DNA of 64,000 bases from Notospermus geniculatus (GCA_002633025.1 NMRB01000770.1:96619-160618); one strand, 5' to 3'; positions 1-11,040 are shown, counted from the stretch's first letter. Program-made: numbers and translations. Notes: generated from the sequence alone by a model not told the origin.

Positions 1-239
1 AGAAGGAAGAGGGAGTGATGTCAGGAGCAATGGACCAGACTATAAATCATAAAATAATAAATTGGCCATCCGGTCAACAATATCAATAACGAGATTCGAA
101 GCAATCTCAGCTATCCGTTTCCTTACAAGTATTGGTAAAATAGTATTGCTCTACCATAGATAAGTAATTCAACTTTATCAGACATATTCAGAGAGCAGAA
201 GGCATTAAAATCAGTTTACAATATGAGATAAATCACGAA

Positions 240-1130
240 AGTGAACCTGCCGAAGATCGTCAGTGAATGGGGGATTGTAAAAGGACATGTCTGGTAGTCT
301 GATTCCTAAAACCTCATGGACAACAGGGATGAGTTGTATTTGAAGAGTTATGTGAAAACAAGTGACTGTTAAAGATCAAGTCACATCTAGTCCTATTTAA
401 TGCTATTTCACCAGGACGAGCGAGATTCAACCGTACAGTTAGATTGGTACCCCATCCTCCGCTGGTGGCGCTGGCGGGCTGGATGTAACGGAGGATCGGT
501 CCTGACTACTGAGGACGGCAGAAATCTGGCTGCCGCCGGAAGTGACTAGTATCCAGTCATGACTGTACTTAGAACACGTACAACCACATGATGAAGGACC
601 GGATACCAGTTGCAACGAGGAATCATGGCGGCGGCTGGTAAATATCAACATTGCGGAGAATAAATATCGCTTTTCGCTTGCTACAAAGCGTGCCTTAGCG
701 ATAATCAATGCCAGACGAAAGACTGAGTATGGGTCCTTGAAACCAATGCGTGCAAAAGCCTTAAAAAGTGCCGTAGCGAATGGCACATGGCTGATTTTCC
801 AACCGATTGTGGCAAGTGCGTTGGTTTTCGAATTGGACCAATCAACGCCATGAAACTCGCAGGCAGTACCGGTCTATATATTTTATGTTTATAGACCGGG
901 GACCAGTCTACCGTACAGTCGACAGCTCATTCTTCCTGCCTCTCGGGTATAGTTTAAGATTATATTTTAAAGAGTTCCTAGACCATAACTGTAGCGAATC
1001 CCATAACTGTAGGGATCTGGGAATAGTAGATTTTAGGACTGGAGGCCTCTTGATACGCCCAATGGGAAATGACAAGTTCTGTTGCTGTGAAGTCGACGGT
1101 CGGGAGGATGGATGTAAGAATTGATGACAT
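240..1130 (-). pseudogene. decayed non-LTR retrotransposon RT C-terminus, split by a MITE
   Basis: On the minus strand the stretch upstream of the MITE (about 1130-911) reads ...RNSLKYNLKLYPRGRKNELSTV. Reading resumes on the other side of the MITE (about 439-240) as RLNLARPGEIALNRTRCDLIF and then a degraded C-rich segment with in-frame stops. It aligns residue for residue with the better-preserved fragment at 26.4-26.9 kb (NSFKYNTR...RGRKD...LNRTRCDLIF...CQCG...QTTKHL), which is the region after the RT domain with a C-terminal CCHC-like knuckle. Here the knuckle reads HPCCP-stop-G...QTTRHVLL, so it is dead. No endonuclease or catalytic RT part is present, so it is a 5'-truncated copy. What is seen: homology on both sides of the MITE. 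Inference: same CR1-like family as the 26.4-kb copy. Confidence 0.7.
440..910. mobile_element. MULE-type MITE, copy 1 (9-bp TSD)
   Basis: A 471-bp element with short terminal inverted repeats (TAGATTGGTACCCC at the left; the right end, reverse-complemented, starts TAGACTGGTCCCC). It is flanked by a perfect 9-bp target duplication, CCGTACAGT (431-439 and 911-919). It interrupts the retroelement remnant described above. A near-identical second copy lies at 55396-55867 with its own different 9-bp duplication. Nine-base duplications are typical of Mutator-like elements. It has no coding capacity; the open frames inside are not conserved between the copies. Confidence 0.8.
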
Positions 1131-1165
1131 CCTGAAGATGTTGGCACTGCGTGATCATTCTGCAT

Positions 1166-2740
1166 AATGCATCGTGTAGAAATCGGCTAACCTCTTCCTA
1201 CACTCTGCAGCAAGCAACCAGATTCCGTGTTCAACGCTTTAGGATTTTCTCGTGCGCCCAATCAGAAGCCTCTTTGGGATAATTTATTCATACGAGTGCC
1301 GGGTACGGCGTTCCACTTCGTAGCGAACAACACTAACCTGCTGGTACATAAATGACTTCCCACTGCCAGTCCCACAGCAGACTAACAAAATAGTTTCCAT
1401 CGAATATTGCCTTCAGCTTCTTTTTGAGCACTTGTAAGTCCTTCCACGGAGAATTTGCATTCGAATAAAGTTTCATCGACCGCCATCTTGTCATCATACC
1501 CGAGCTGCCGATGCAAGCTTTGCCGTGATGGGTTGCTATTTTTGGGACCGGGGAAATCCTTGTAAACACGGAATGTGGTTTGCTTGCGTGAAGTTAAAGG
1601 GAGGAGAAGCCGAGTCTTGACCTGAACTCGGTGAAGATGTGCATGATTAACAGAATCGTACACAAGTTTCGCTTTTTGTTATAGTTAAAGAACCACATGC
1701 GATTACCACGTGGGCTTGTTTACAAACATGTCAACATGTCTTTAAGAGCCATATTCTGAGAGAGTGGCACTTTTTAGACACTTTTTGGAGTTGATATCTC
1801 AGAATTCAATGAAACTTGGCAAAAAGTTGCCAATACATGTTTAACGGAAAATCCCAAAGTTTCAGGTCCTAGTTTTGGTCGGTTTGGCTACAGCGNAGGC
1901 GTTTCATGGCGTTAGTGTAGAGCGCCGCGGTGCGGCGAACGCACACACAACTAATAAATAGTACACAGCGACTCCTTGACAACGACCTGCGTTCATTTTA
2001 TGCACCATGAATAAACTTTCAACCCCCAGCTTCACAACCATGTCCCGCCCGTCGATGTTATCGCAATCATATTTGATGTGGCGCCCCACATTCCATTTCG
2101 GGAAGGTTTTCTTCTGTGCAAAACTCATGGTTTGACAGCGGCAGAGCACATGTTTAATGAAAAGATCGAGAGATGACTGCTAATTTGTAAGCGTACCTGT
2201 GATTGGCTGCATTAATGTAAGTCGAGTCGTCCGACCAGTGAAACACGCGTCTTATACGCGCTGAAATTGTGCCAAGCAGTGTTTGCAGACTCCACGAGGG
2301 GCACGCGATTCTCATGATCTTGGCGCGGTTTTTGAAGGTGCGTTTTTGAGAAATGGAAGGCGCGCTATTATTCGCTCGCTTCAGATGCATCCGATGTGCG
2401 GTATGGTGCGCGGGAGCGATCGCTCGCCTTAAAAATGAGTGACTGTCTGACTTTAAAAGTGCCCCCAAATCACATTGCTACACAGAATAGTTGGAATTAT
2501 AGGGTATATTATGAAAGGCTTCGGTGAGAAGAACACAGTGATATAAAAAATTTGAATGAAATCATGCAAATAAAAAAGCAATGAAAAACAAACATGCCTT
2601 TACAAAATTCCTTCTCTCAAATACGGCTTTCCGCGGAATTTTTCGACGCTGATACCATTAGATAGACAGGAAAAACTGCTACTATTAATATAATATTATG
2701 TTGGGACCAACTTTCTGCATCCCATTGTTTTGAGATGTTC
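1166..2740. other. no supported gene; one possible degraded exon on the minus strand
   Basis: About 1.6 kb without a clear gene. On the minus strand a frame from about 1538 to 1343 stays open between an acceptor-like ATAG and a donor-like GCAG|GTTAGT. It reads SPWKDLQVLKKKLK...G..FVSLL, which loosely resembles the W..L..L...G..FNSLL part of AlkB-type dioxygenases. The rest of that fold is missing, so I leave it unassigned. A single N at 1896 probably marks a contig join. No other structure was recognised. Confidence 0.3.
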
Positions 2741-2744
2741 AAGA

Positions 2745-3235
2745 AAAAACTATTGTCCATTTACTTTTTTCCATGAGTGTACATGAGGGTCATATAGGTC
2801 TCCACAGACCAATTTTCATGGAAATCCGATTGTCCATTCTGCCTCCATGGGACCAAAACTGGAAAGAGATTTCTAGTGCGATTCAACCCTGAACCGATGG
2901 TAGGAGCCTCACCAAATTTTTATCGTAGGTACGTCTAATGAGGTTACATGATGTATAATATGGGTTTTTTATTTGACCTCTTTTTCAAGGTCACCGAGGT
3001 CAAAGTTCAAACTTTTGCCATTAGGTGGCATGTTTCGTAGCTGGAGGGACTATTGGCCTGAAATTTGGTACGTATATTTTCATGGGTCACATGACCCATG
3101 AGACCAAGTTTCAGCCTAATTCAATTCTTGGCATGGCCACTAGGTGGCTAAAACCAAAAACACAACTGTCATCTGTTCTTCTGGTACATTCACCCACAGG
3201 CGAGCAGATGGTCCATTAACCATTTCATTTTGAAT
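2745..3235. repeat. diverged dispersed repeat with 'GGTCACNGAGGTCAAAGTTCAAA' module
   Basis: Contains the string 'aaggtcaccgaggtcaaag' followed by 'ttcaaa' and a GGTGGCA..TTTCGT box. The same module occurs in the better-preserved elements at 6.1 kb, 35.8 kb and 37.9 kb. The left edge (about 2750-2783) resembles one terminus of the Tc1-like element at 21-22 kb (CCATGAGTGTAC). It is a decayed mosaic with no clear ends. Confidence 0.5.
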
Positions 3236-3303
3236 TGTAGCTATCATAATAAGAAGGAACACACGCCATCTTGGGGTCCTGTTTCCGTGCCATAATTTTC
3301 TCT

Positions 3304-4407
3304 TCAGGTCCTCAAACGGTTGCTTCTGGTCTTCAACGGGGAGCAAAATAAATTATTTAATGTTCGCCTAAACTTCGTCCCCGTTAAAAAATATATGTAG
3401 AAATTGACGAAATTGTTGAGAGTACTTAAAAAAAGGGTGACTTGTATAGTATAGCTGCTGCTTCGTGGAGAAATATACCCATCGAATACTTTAAGTATGC
3501 CTGCGATTGCGTATGGAATCTCAAGTACTAAGAAGATGATGACCACGGCTAAAACTCTGACTGTTGTCGCTTTCATGTTTTCATCTGCTTTTCCTCCACT
3601 TGTCGTCTGCCTCATTGCGGATGATTGTTTCAAGGCTGCCAGCAGACGATAGGTGAAGAACACAAGACAAAATGTGGGGATGACAAATGTCGTAACGTTG
3701 TAAAAAACAAGACCAGTGACGTTGATATATATGTTGTCTTGGAATGGGTAGAGGTAATCAGCATCCCACTTTACGAAATAGGAATCTGTGCAGTGATCAT
3801 AAAACCAATACGCCTTACCGAAGTATAACATAACTACCACTAATGCTCGCGATAAAAATGCGAATATACCATCAGCTATTCCCATTTTATGAGCATTCTT
3901 GATTGTACAAATCGTAGCTGCTTTTAGGGGTTTGCACACAGCAACGAACCGCTCGGCAGCCACTGTAACTGTGACGTACGTGGAGAAAATCTTTGCTATC
4001 CCGAGGCCTGCCCACATATAACCAAAGGCCATGTTAATAAAATAACGGTACCAATACAGCGCTGGCAAGAAAACTGAGAGGGTCCGTAGAACTGTATTAA
4101 AAAGGTGACCAATGAGCAAAAGACTGTCAGCAATGGCGAGGTACCGAAGCAGGACTGACGTCGACGTAAACGGTCTCTCCCTCCCTAAGACGACAAATGA
4201 AAGTCCGTTACCGATAAGACCGAATAATACAATAAGAAACGTTAGAGGAACTTTATGGACGAAGTAGGAAATGTAAAATGGGTCATTGTCATGTAAACTG
4301 TAAAATGAATATGAGAGGCACAACCTTGGCTGTGCGCTGTTTGTTAGGATTTGATGACCAACTGCTCTGGTGGCTTCATGTAATGTGGGCGTGCTGGTGT
4401 TGCTCAT
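3304..4407 (-). CDS. rhodopsin-family GPCR, FMRFamide-receptor-like
   Basis: An intact single-exon seven-transmembrane receptor of 367 aa if started at the second Met (4407, context AAAGATGA). That start gives an N-terminus beginning MSNTST with possible N-glycosylation sites. The frame opens 22 codons earlier (4473), but that extension is basic and unlike a receptor N-terminus. TM1 is at about residues 56-75 with the GN pair at N67. The DRY position reads ERF (152-154) in a TVAAERFVAVCKP context. TM7 reads NNFVNFYIY (331-339), the NFxxY variant of NPxxY. A short basic C-tail contains Cys. These features fit the large invertebrate family annotated as FMRFamide-receptor-like peptide receptors. 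Oddity: I see no Cys at the start of TM3 to pair with the ECL2 Cys (DHCTD), so the usual disulphide may be absent. Ligand unknown. Such receptors act at the plasma membrane, probably through G proteins. Confidence 0.85.
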   Translation of the reverse strand: MSNTSTPTLHEATRAVGHQILTNSAQPRLCLSYSFYSLHDNDPFYISYFVHKVPLTFLIVLFGLIGNGLSFVVLGRERPFTSTSVLLRYLAIADSLLLIGHLFNTVLRTLSVFLPALYWYRYFINMAFGYMWAGLGIAKIFSTYVTVTVAAERFVAVCKPLKAATICTIKNAHKMGIADGIFAFLSRALVVVMLYFGKAYWFYDHCTDSYFVKWDADYLYPFQDNIYINVTGLVFYNVTTFVIPTFCLVFFTYRLLAALKQSSAMRQTTSGGKADENMKATTVRVLAVVIIFLVLEIPYAIAGILKVFDGYISPRSSSYTIQVTLFLSTLNNFVNFYIYFLTGTKFRRTLNNLFCSPLKTRSNRLRT

Positions 4408-5020
4408 CTTTGCCCGGGAACTAAGAAGACGTTTCGACGACCTAAGGCAGTGAGTTCGACGTTCTTGGCCCAATCATATTCTTACTTGTAACATAGAAGA
4501 ATGTCATCCAGTGTTCGAAGCACTGCTGATTTGGTTTCTTAGAGACCGTACCCCTGATTCTCAATCCTCTGAAACAGGGCGGATGTGGTATAAACATGGT
4601 TTATAGAAGGACAACACCGCTTCTTCTCGGCGTTCTTCGACTAGACCCCAACGACGCCAGAGAGGAACGCTGTCAATGACCTCTTTGAAAAGCTTAGCCG
4701 CTTGTCCTCATTTTATCATGGAAGAACCACCAGAGCAGTGGTGCTTTCTTCATGGTAATAATGTCCCGATATGGTCTTTGTTGAAGTGTTACAAGGCTGA
4801 AGGAATGAAGTCTGGGAGAAAACCCGGTGCAAGTAATTCCGCACGATAGGAAGGCATTACAGCATCATGGCCAATGAGGCCACCAGTTGCTTCGCAGAAG
4901 ATCTTCGAAGACATGTTAGTCGTTCGATTTTGACTGCATACAAAACCGAATCTTTGTCAGTAACAGACAGTGTTTCCCTGACCCAAACAACGACATCGAC
5001 GTATACTGGTAATTAAATGT
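4408..5020. other. 5' flank of the GPCR; no feature recognised
   Basis: About 600 bp upstream of the receptor gene with no repeat, ORF or clear core promoter that I can support. Confidence 0.4.
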
Positions 5021-5799
5021 TGATCAAAATTTGCTTCAACGGACGCGTCTATTTACATCTTTGTACGTTTTGGATTCTTGCAGAGGATTGCTCGTAGCAT
5101 TGCTGACTACAGAATGACCAATCCAATCAGAGATGGACAATCCAATCTCCGTTGCGATTTCCAAGCAGTGCAAAATAAAAAATGATCGAGTGCCAGTCTG
5201 ATGGACGGAGTTCAGGCATTCACTGGCAGTTACAGAATGAAGCGGACCATCAACAGTTTGTCGCATGGGAAAGTGAGACGCTGGCACCTGAGATTACTGG
5301 ATAAAATAAGAAAACCACCCGAGTGGGCGATCCCAGTCACGCGGATTGCACAAGTTGATTTTCTCCGCACGTGAAATCCCGGGAACGCAGGACATCGACG
5401 TATGTAAATGTTGATCAAAAGTTTGGGTCAACTGACACGTCTATTTATATTTTTGTGCGCTTTAGATTCTTGCAGAAGATGCCTCGTATGTATGTATGAT
5501 TTATTGAAATTAAAATAGAAAGTACAGGAGTCCAGGGCCGAAGCACAGCATTATTGGCCTATGTAGCTATGTCCGAGATTCCTCGTGGCATTGCCGACTG
5601 CAGAATAACTAATCCAGTCACAGATGAATGCTGAAATGTCCGTCCCGATTTCCAAGTAGTGCAAGGCAAGAAACGATGACGTGCAACACTGGTTGACGGA
5701 ACTTAGTCATTCACTGATAGTTGCCGATTGAACTAGACTGTCGGCAGCTTGTTGCAGGGAATAGTGCGACGCTGGCACCTGAGATTACTGGATAAATTG
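5021..5799. repeat. tandem duplication (two diverged units)
   Basis: Unit 1 (about 5021-5309) and unit 2 (about 5409-5799) share the order TGTTGATCAAAA, CGTCTATTTA, GATTCTTGCAGA, CGATTTCCAAG.AGTGCAA and GACGCTGGCACCTGAGATTA. Unit 2 is longer because it carries the retroelement scrap at 5488-5580. Function unknown; the frames are broken, so it does not look like coding sequence. Confidence 0.65.
5488..5580 (-). mobile_element. short 5'-truncated CR1-type 3'-end insertion
   Basis: A 93-bp insertion absent from the sister repeat unit. It contains TCCAGGGCCGAAGCACAGCA..ATTATTGGCC, which resembles the 3'-UTR motif of the CR1-like element at 30.1 kb, and an (ATGT)n-like tail. The flanks show a CCTCGT duplication (5482-5487 and 5581-5586). 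It is a dead-on-arrival insertion in minus orientation. Confidence 0.55.
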
Positions 5800-6051
5800 T
5801 ATTTAAAGAACGTTTGCTCTTTGTTCAAAGACGTTTTTGTAGTTTTATCGACATGGAAGATCAAACTTCATGCTTCAAATTCTACCTTGTTAAGGTGAAG
5901 GGATACCTAAGCACAAAATAACGCAGGCATAAAATTGAAAAAATCGATACCTTTTCTATAACGTAAAATAATCTATTACACTTCTGGTAATCTACTACGC
6001 TTCTTTTACACTTTCATTACACTTCTGGTTGCTCGACTTGAAAGTGCCAGC

Positions 6052-6079
6052 CTGAAGAAGACCCCCGTTGGGGTCGAAA
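6052..6079 (+). ncRNA. hammerhead-like core (Penelope-like relic?)
   Basis: CTGAAGA (fits CUGANGA), then a 6-bp stem GACCCC/GGGGTC around loop CGTT, then GAAA. This is the core order of a hammerhead ribozyme: box 1, stem II, box 2. Penelope-like elements carry such motifs in their terminal repeats. Stem III and the UH cleavage site are not convincing downstream (ATTTGCGAAATATC), so it may be an inactive relic. The only coding trace of a Penelope-like element in the window is at 46.6 kb. Confidence 0.4.
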
Positions 6080-6110
6080 ATTTGCGAAATATCTGGAGGA
6101 CGACTCCGTT

Positions 6111-7990
6111 TTAGCTCACCTCTGTGAGGTGAGCTTTTCTGATGGTGTGTTGTCAGTCGTCCGTCCGCGTTAACAGGAGTGGCACGTTTCTAAACCGCTT
6201 GGCCTAGGAACTTGAAACTTGGTACACTATGGTAAAACCTATCTCTGGACAGAAACCTAGCGCTGCCAGTTTTACCCTCTGGCCTGTAGGGGGCGCTTTG
6301 TGAAAACATTCTTTTGGTCATATCTCCTGAATGCTGCTAGCTAGAACCATGAAATTTTTTATGGTGGGTTCCTCTGATGAGACAACATCACATAAATCCC
6401 GGATTTTTGATTTGAGCCACTTTTCAAGGTCACAGAGGTCAAAGTTCAAAATTCACGGTTTGCTGGCACATTTCGTGGCTATTTGACATTGAGTGTTTTG
6501 ATTTGGTGTGAAGATATATCTAGGCACCCTCTACGAGTGCACCAAATGTTGACCCAATCGGACATCAAATATGGCCGCCAGGAAGCCATCTTCAAAACAA
6601 GAGGCCCATGGGCCTTGCGCTCAGCTGACTATGACCTGCCAACTCAACAGGTTGAGACAGGCGAAACGAGATACAACAGTGCACCTTTTTTAATGGTTCA
6701 CAAGCAAATACATCATTCCTCGCTGAAATCAGCGGAAAGGGGTCACTTTGTGAATCGAAATGGGTATCTTACTATTAGACCACTTGGGTAGGAAGGGGGT
6801 CAATATCTCTCGGTGAATGGAGATAGGCCTAGATGTCGTATTGCACCCACTGGGTGGGAAGGGGTTAATTCGTGAATCATGATGTTGTATCATATCAGAC
6901 CCATTTCAGGACTCATTTGGGTGGGAAGGGGTTAATAATCATTTATGAATAGGGATAGATATCGTGTTAGATCAACTGGGTGAGGAGGGGTTGACATCAG
7001 ATAATAGGCCTGCAATTAATTTTTGATGAATCGAGATAGATATCTTTTGACACCCATTTGGTGGTAAATAATGGGTGGTAAGGGGTTATAAAAGATGGCA
7101 TTGGTAGCCTGGATGCCCCCCAGTGGTTAGTGAGACCACAGCTAGCACTAATTCATGGTGACGAGGTTGATTATCATCTTGTGATCAATGCATGCTCCAT
7201 AGACTGTTCAAATCTACCTATTTGAATGATGTAACTTACTAATTAGGCATTGAGACTGTTGTCCCACTTAAAAGAATTAGTTGAAGTATGTCACCTTACC
7301 TGATGAAAGATAGTCACGATATAAAAGCACGTTGAACTTCTCAAGTGATGAAAAGCACAGTGGCCATTGTCAGCTAAGGTTCAACATAGTATCAGTCCAG
7401 TCTCAGTGTACCACTGGCTACATATAGGTGGACAGGACACCAGTTACAGAGTCACTAGGAACTTTGAAGGGCGGGAAATTCAAATACCCCTGTTTTGTTT
7501 TTGTTGAATAGCACCCCCTGGTGGACAGATCTAACATTATTTTCCCTTTGAGCTGATGTAGAAAATATCAACCTATCTATTCCATCACTTTTGGTCGACA
7601 AATTTCTCATAGGGGCTGAGATATTGAGACATTTCATTTTGCGCAAAATGCCCCCTGGAGGGCATTATGTAGGTCAGATCGCAAAAATGTTTGGTTCTGT
7701 TTCGAGTCCTACCCAGGACCTACCTCTCCACCAACTTTCTTGACCGTGGGCCTTGCGGTTGCGAAACGTGCCAGTTTAACGGACGACACACACACACACA
7801 CACAGACACACAGATTTTGAACCATTTTATAGTCATATAAATAGCTCCGCTGACCTTTGGTCAGCTGAGCTAAAAAGGACTTTGACCCATATTTCATAAG
7901 TAGGAGTAAGTTGGATGTTATGACCTTGCCAAAACATGTATTCGGTACCTTCTAAACGTATGCCAAATTTCGGTTAGAATGGACGTCAAA
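6111..7990 (+). mobile_element. 'AGCTCACCTCTGTG' repeat family, copy 1, interrupted
   Basis: Starts with the palindromic head TTTAGCTCACCTCTGTGAGGTGAGCTTTT. It then follows the body seen in the 37.85-38.98 kb copy in order: GTTAACAG.GTGGCACGTTTC, CTGGCCTGTAGGGGGCGC, GGTCACAGAGGTCAAAGTTC, ATGGCCGCCAGGAAGCCATC. The body breaks off at about 6597 and resumes at about 7876 with GGACTTTGACCCA. The intervening 1.27 kb is a separate nested element. No ORF, so a non-autonomous element. Confidence 0.75.
6598..7871. mobile_element. nested element with GAGGCCCATGGGCC head
   Basis: Inserted into the repeat above at an AAAA site. It begins CAAGAGGCCCATGGGCCTTG and then GCTCAGCTGA, and ends near TCAGCTGAGCTA. 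Its body has several diverged internal repeats of the form GGGTGGGAAGGGGTTAAT (about 6785-7090) and a (CA)n microsatellite at 7787-7804. No coding capacity seen. Confidence 0.6.
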
Positions 7991-7999
7991 ATATGGCCC

Positions 8000-8260
8000 G
8001 TTTGGATCATTTCGGACACTTCATTTGGACCCGCTTGGATAATTTCGGCCCGTTTGGATCATTTCGGACACTTCATTTCGACCCGTTTGGTTCATTTCGG
8101 ACACTTCATTTCGGCCGTTCGTATCATTTCGGCCATTACATTTCGGGTTTTAATAAGTGTAAAATATGAAAATAGGTGAATTTTTTATATTAATTCTTTC
8201 ATCTTATTTCGACCATTTCGAATTTTCGGTTGTTTCGATCATTTCGGCCATTTCGTTCCG
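8000..8260. repeat. ATTTCGG minisatellite
   Basis: Irregular tandem units built from TGGATCATTTCGGACACTTC and variants (TTTCGGCCCGTTTGGATCAT). About ten units are visible, decaying towards the right. It is followed at 8330-8400 by short repeats of TTACCCAGGATG. Confidence 0.65.
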
Positions 8261-8399
8261 TTACCAAATTCCATCCTCGAACGCAGGAGAACGATCATCG
8301 CGATTCGGTGGGAATCCCAAGGTGGGTAAAGTTAAGGATCCTTATGTTTCTTTACCCAGGATGAAAAGGATTACCCAGGATGATCCCGGGTAAACATAA

Positions 8400-9795
8400 G
8401 GTATACCCAGGACGACATTGACCCATTCAGCCCAATTAAGTACAAAACAAAACCGAAAATCGAATGAAAAGCGGGCAATTCCACCCGAGTCGATCAATAA
8501 GTTATTGTTATGTGCTGCCGAACAATAGGTTTTGTTCTGATACCGCCGCTAGTCCTGTGCCGATCTGCCGGTATCCCTTTACCTTAACTCTCGTGTTTTG
8601 TTTCGTAAAACGATTCAGGTGACAGAGGTCATGCAGAGAGGGCTCACAACTGGCAGATCGTCTACACGTATATCGGCTCGATTTAAATAAAGGGGATCAG
8701 TACTTGGTCCCAAGTTGTTAGTCATTAAGGGCGAGTCAACGTTTTGAATTTTTTAAACGTGGCCAGGCGTTGTAAATAAAAGATGTCAAAATACCATAAA
8801 AGTACAAGATATATGACGGAAATGAAGACACCTGCGGGGTCTATAATTCAAAAGGAATTGAATGAGATGTATCTTGGAACGCACTAGTTAGCTAATAAGT
8901 TGAAACAAAAGACTAGTAATCGGTACACTTTCCCACGAAATGGTACATTTTGAGGATCAAACGACAAGTGGATCATAAAGTTCGAGTTTTTTTTCTATTT
9001 AGTCCACCCATTTTGACAGCAATATTTTTAACAGGTATAGAGTACTCGGCATGTGAATTCCATGCATGCACCCAGATTTTCCAAATCAGGGCGGCCATAT
9101 TGGATTTGGATTTTACCTCCTGATTGTCCTTTTTGTACTGAACGTGTATGGTGTACATGAAGAGCATATCAGGACACCCTCGCCACCCCAGGTTCTATGG
9201 ATTTGTGACATTGTTGCCACACTTTCAATGTGTCATTTACATGCTTCCTCTCCAAGAAAATTGTACCTGTTTTTCGTGTTTGGTGAATTTCTTTGTTTAC
9301 GATTATGTAATGTAATTAAGCTGTAATCCTTGGGACTTTCTTCATTTTCCGTGTCTATAAAGCACAGTGATCACATTGGACTATAAAAGCAGTCAACTGG
9401 GGGTGTCTTTATTGCTTTTCTCAGAGGGGCCTGGATTGAAGCAATATGAAAATTCACAATGATGGCTCGCCCTTAACGATTCACAGAATTTCAGCCCTTC
9501 ACGTGACCTTATCGTCCAATGGTCACAATGTGACCTTATTGTCCAAGGTCACAATTGACGACCTGTTTAGTAGGTTGAGAATCAAAGTGGAATATTTGAC
9601 GTATTTAAAGCGATTTGTCAGCTGACAAATTTGAATCCAAAAGGGGACGAATCTTTGTTTACAAACACTAATTTCCTGCATTCTGATTGGCTGTGAGGGC
9701 AATGTTTACAAACATCTTACTTCTGTTTACACAACAACTGTCGATTCGCTTTTAAGTGTCCTAACAACACCATCTCAATAAGTTTGTACAGTACC
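8400..9795. other. no feature recognised
   Basis: About 1.4 kb with only short open frames of low coding character and no terminal repeats that I could pair. Confidence 0.4.
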
Positions 9796-9798
9796 TTG

Positions 9799-10046
9799 CA
9801 CAATTGACCTCCCTCCCGCGCCGCGCACCATCCGCGTACTACATGCAGCGTCATGCACGTACCGTCCTCGTATCTTCCGAGGACGTGGCGCAGCGTCATG
9901 GAAGGCATGCAGTGAAGACGTAACGTCATTCACCCGACGTCACGCAACAGAGACGCGTGACTTACCCATACCATACGCGATGAACTGAAGCCTACCTTCC
10001 TCGTCACGTACGGGGAAGGTACGCGGATTTAGGGAGGTCAATTGTG
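9799..10046. mobile_element. 248-bp MITE with perfect 16-bp TIR
   Basis: Begins CACAATTGACCTCCCT and ends AGGGAGGTCAATTGTG, a perfect 16-bp inverted pair. The interior is CpG-rich (CGTCATGCACGTACC, GACGTAACGTC) compared with the A+T-rich surroundings. No clear target duplication. Confidence 0.7.
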
Positions 10047-10790
10047 CCAGGTAGCGGCCTGTGATCCACCGGTGGATCATATAATTTGGGGGTCCACAAC
10101 CAATACCCAAGTACACACAGAACCTGTTCTGGCCACTGATCCAAAGACGCATCACTAGTAGTTAACAATGCAACCCACAGATGTCTCCACTCTACTGATC
10201 AACAGCCCACATGAGTGGTTTATAAATGGTAGCCTACACCAGTGCTCAATCGTGCTGAGACTGCTGGTCACTTCCCATAGAATTTTCGGTAAAATGTTGA
10301 ATTTATAAAAGAAACATACAATGTAGTATTGTTATGAAAGTACATGTATCAAGGAAAAGGTAGAGGGTCTCAGTCACTCAGTGGTAGTAATTGATAATTC
10401 TTCAGGCATTCATAAACTTTGCTGATCCATATACGCATCACTGGCCATTACATGATTAGGCATTATGTACATACATGTATTACGCAATAGCACTAATGCA
10501 TTGTGAGTGGTGGTCGTAATGCCAGGTTGGCTACAATGAAGCAATGTAAACAATCCAAGTTGTTCAATTAGTTGTGTAGTTAGTAGTGTTCCTGTCATTT
10601 ATTACTGCATTGCACAGCTAGACTTAAGTTTGTGGCCTTGGTCAATGCACTTTGTTCTGGGTGGACATGTGCTGACGGAGTTTAGAGGGTTAACTGCAGC
10701 TGTAAAATAGTTTGTTCTCATTGATTTGTCTGTTTTGCATGACTAGCTGAGCTGCCCACCCGTACGTAATTTACGTATTTGTTACGCATA
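10047..10790. other. no feature recognised
   Basis: About 740 bp of unique-looking A+T-rich sequence with no supported gene or repeat. Confidence 0.4.
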
Positions 10791-10794
10791 ACTG

Positions 10795-11040
10795 TGTTAA
10801 AGATAATATATCACGGATATTTTCGCGGGCCACGAAAATCATTGTTTATTTACATTTTGTTTGTTTATGTCCAGTCTTTCTTTGTCTTATGAGTAATTTG
10901 TTGGTGGCATGCCCCTCTAGAAATTCTTTTGATACTGAAAATATTCAATTTGGTGGGTTGGCATGTCCCAGAAGTCCAAAATAACATAATGTAAACATCC
11001 ATGTTTACAAACATTAAATGTAAACAATGAAGTCGTGATA
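10795..11040 (+). repeat. dispersed repeat, copy 1 (inverted partner at 42 kb)
   Basis: Contains GTCCAGTCTTTCTTTGTC, GAGTAATTTGTTGGTGGCAT and GCCCCTCTAGAAATTC, then ATTTGGTGGG. The complement of 41985-42190 has the same order of blocks, so this is one repeat family in opposite orientation 31 kb apart. No ends or coding content were defined. Confidence 0.65.

Noticed and set aside
1904-2468. Minus-strand frames of 81 and 104 codons
   Set aside because: No domain, splice signals or repeat homology to support them; the first lies beside the N at 1896.
7787-7804. (CA)n run considered as a possible CRISPR-like or regulatory repeat
   Set aside because: A simple microsatellite inside a nested transposon; the window is eukaryotic and no direct repeat-spacer array exists.
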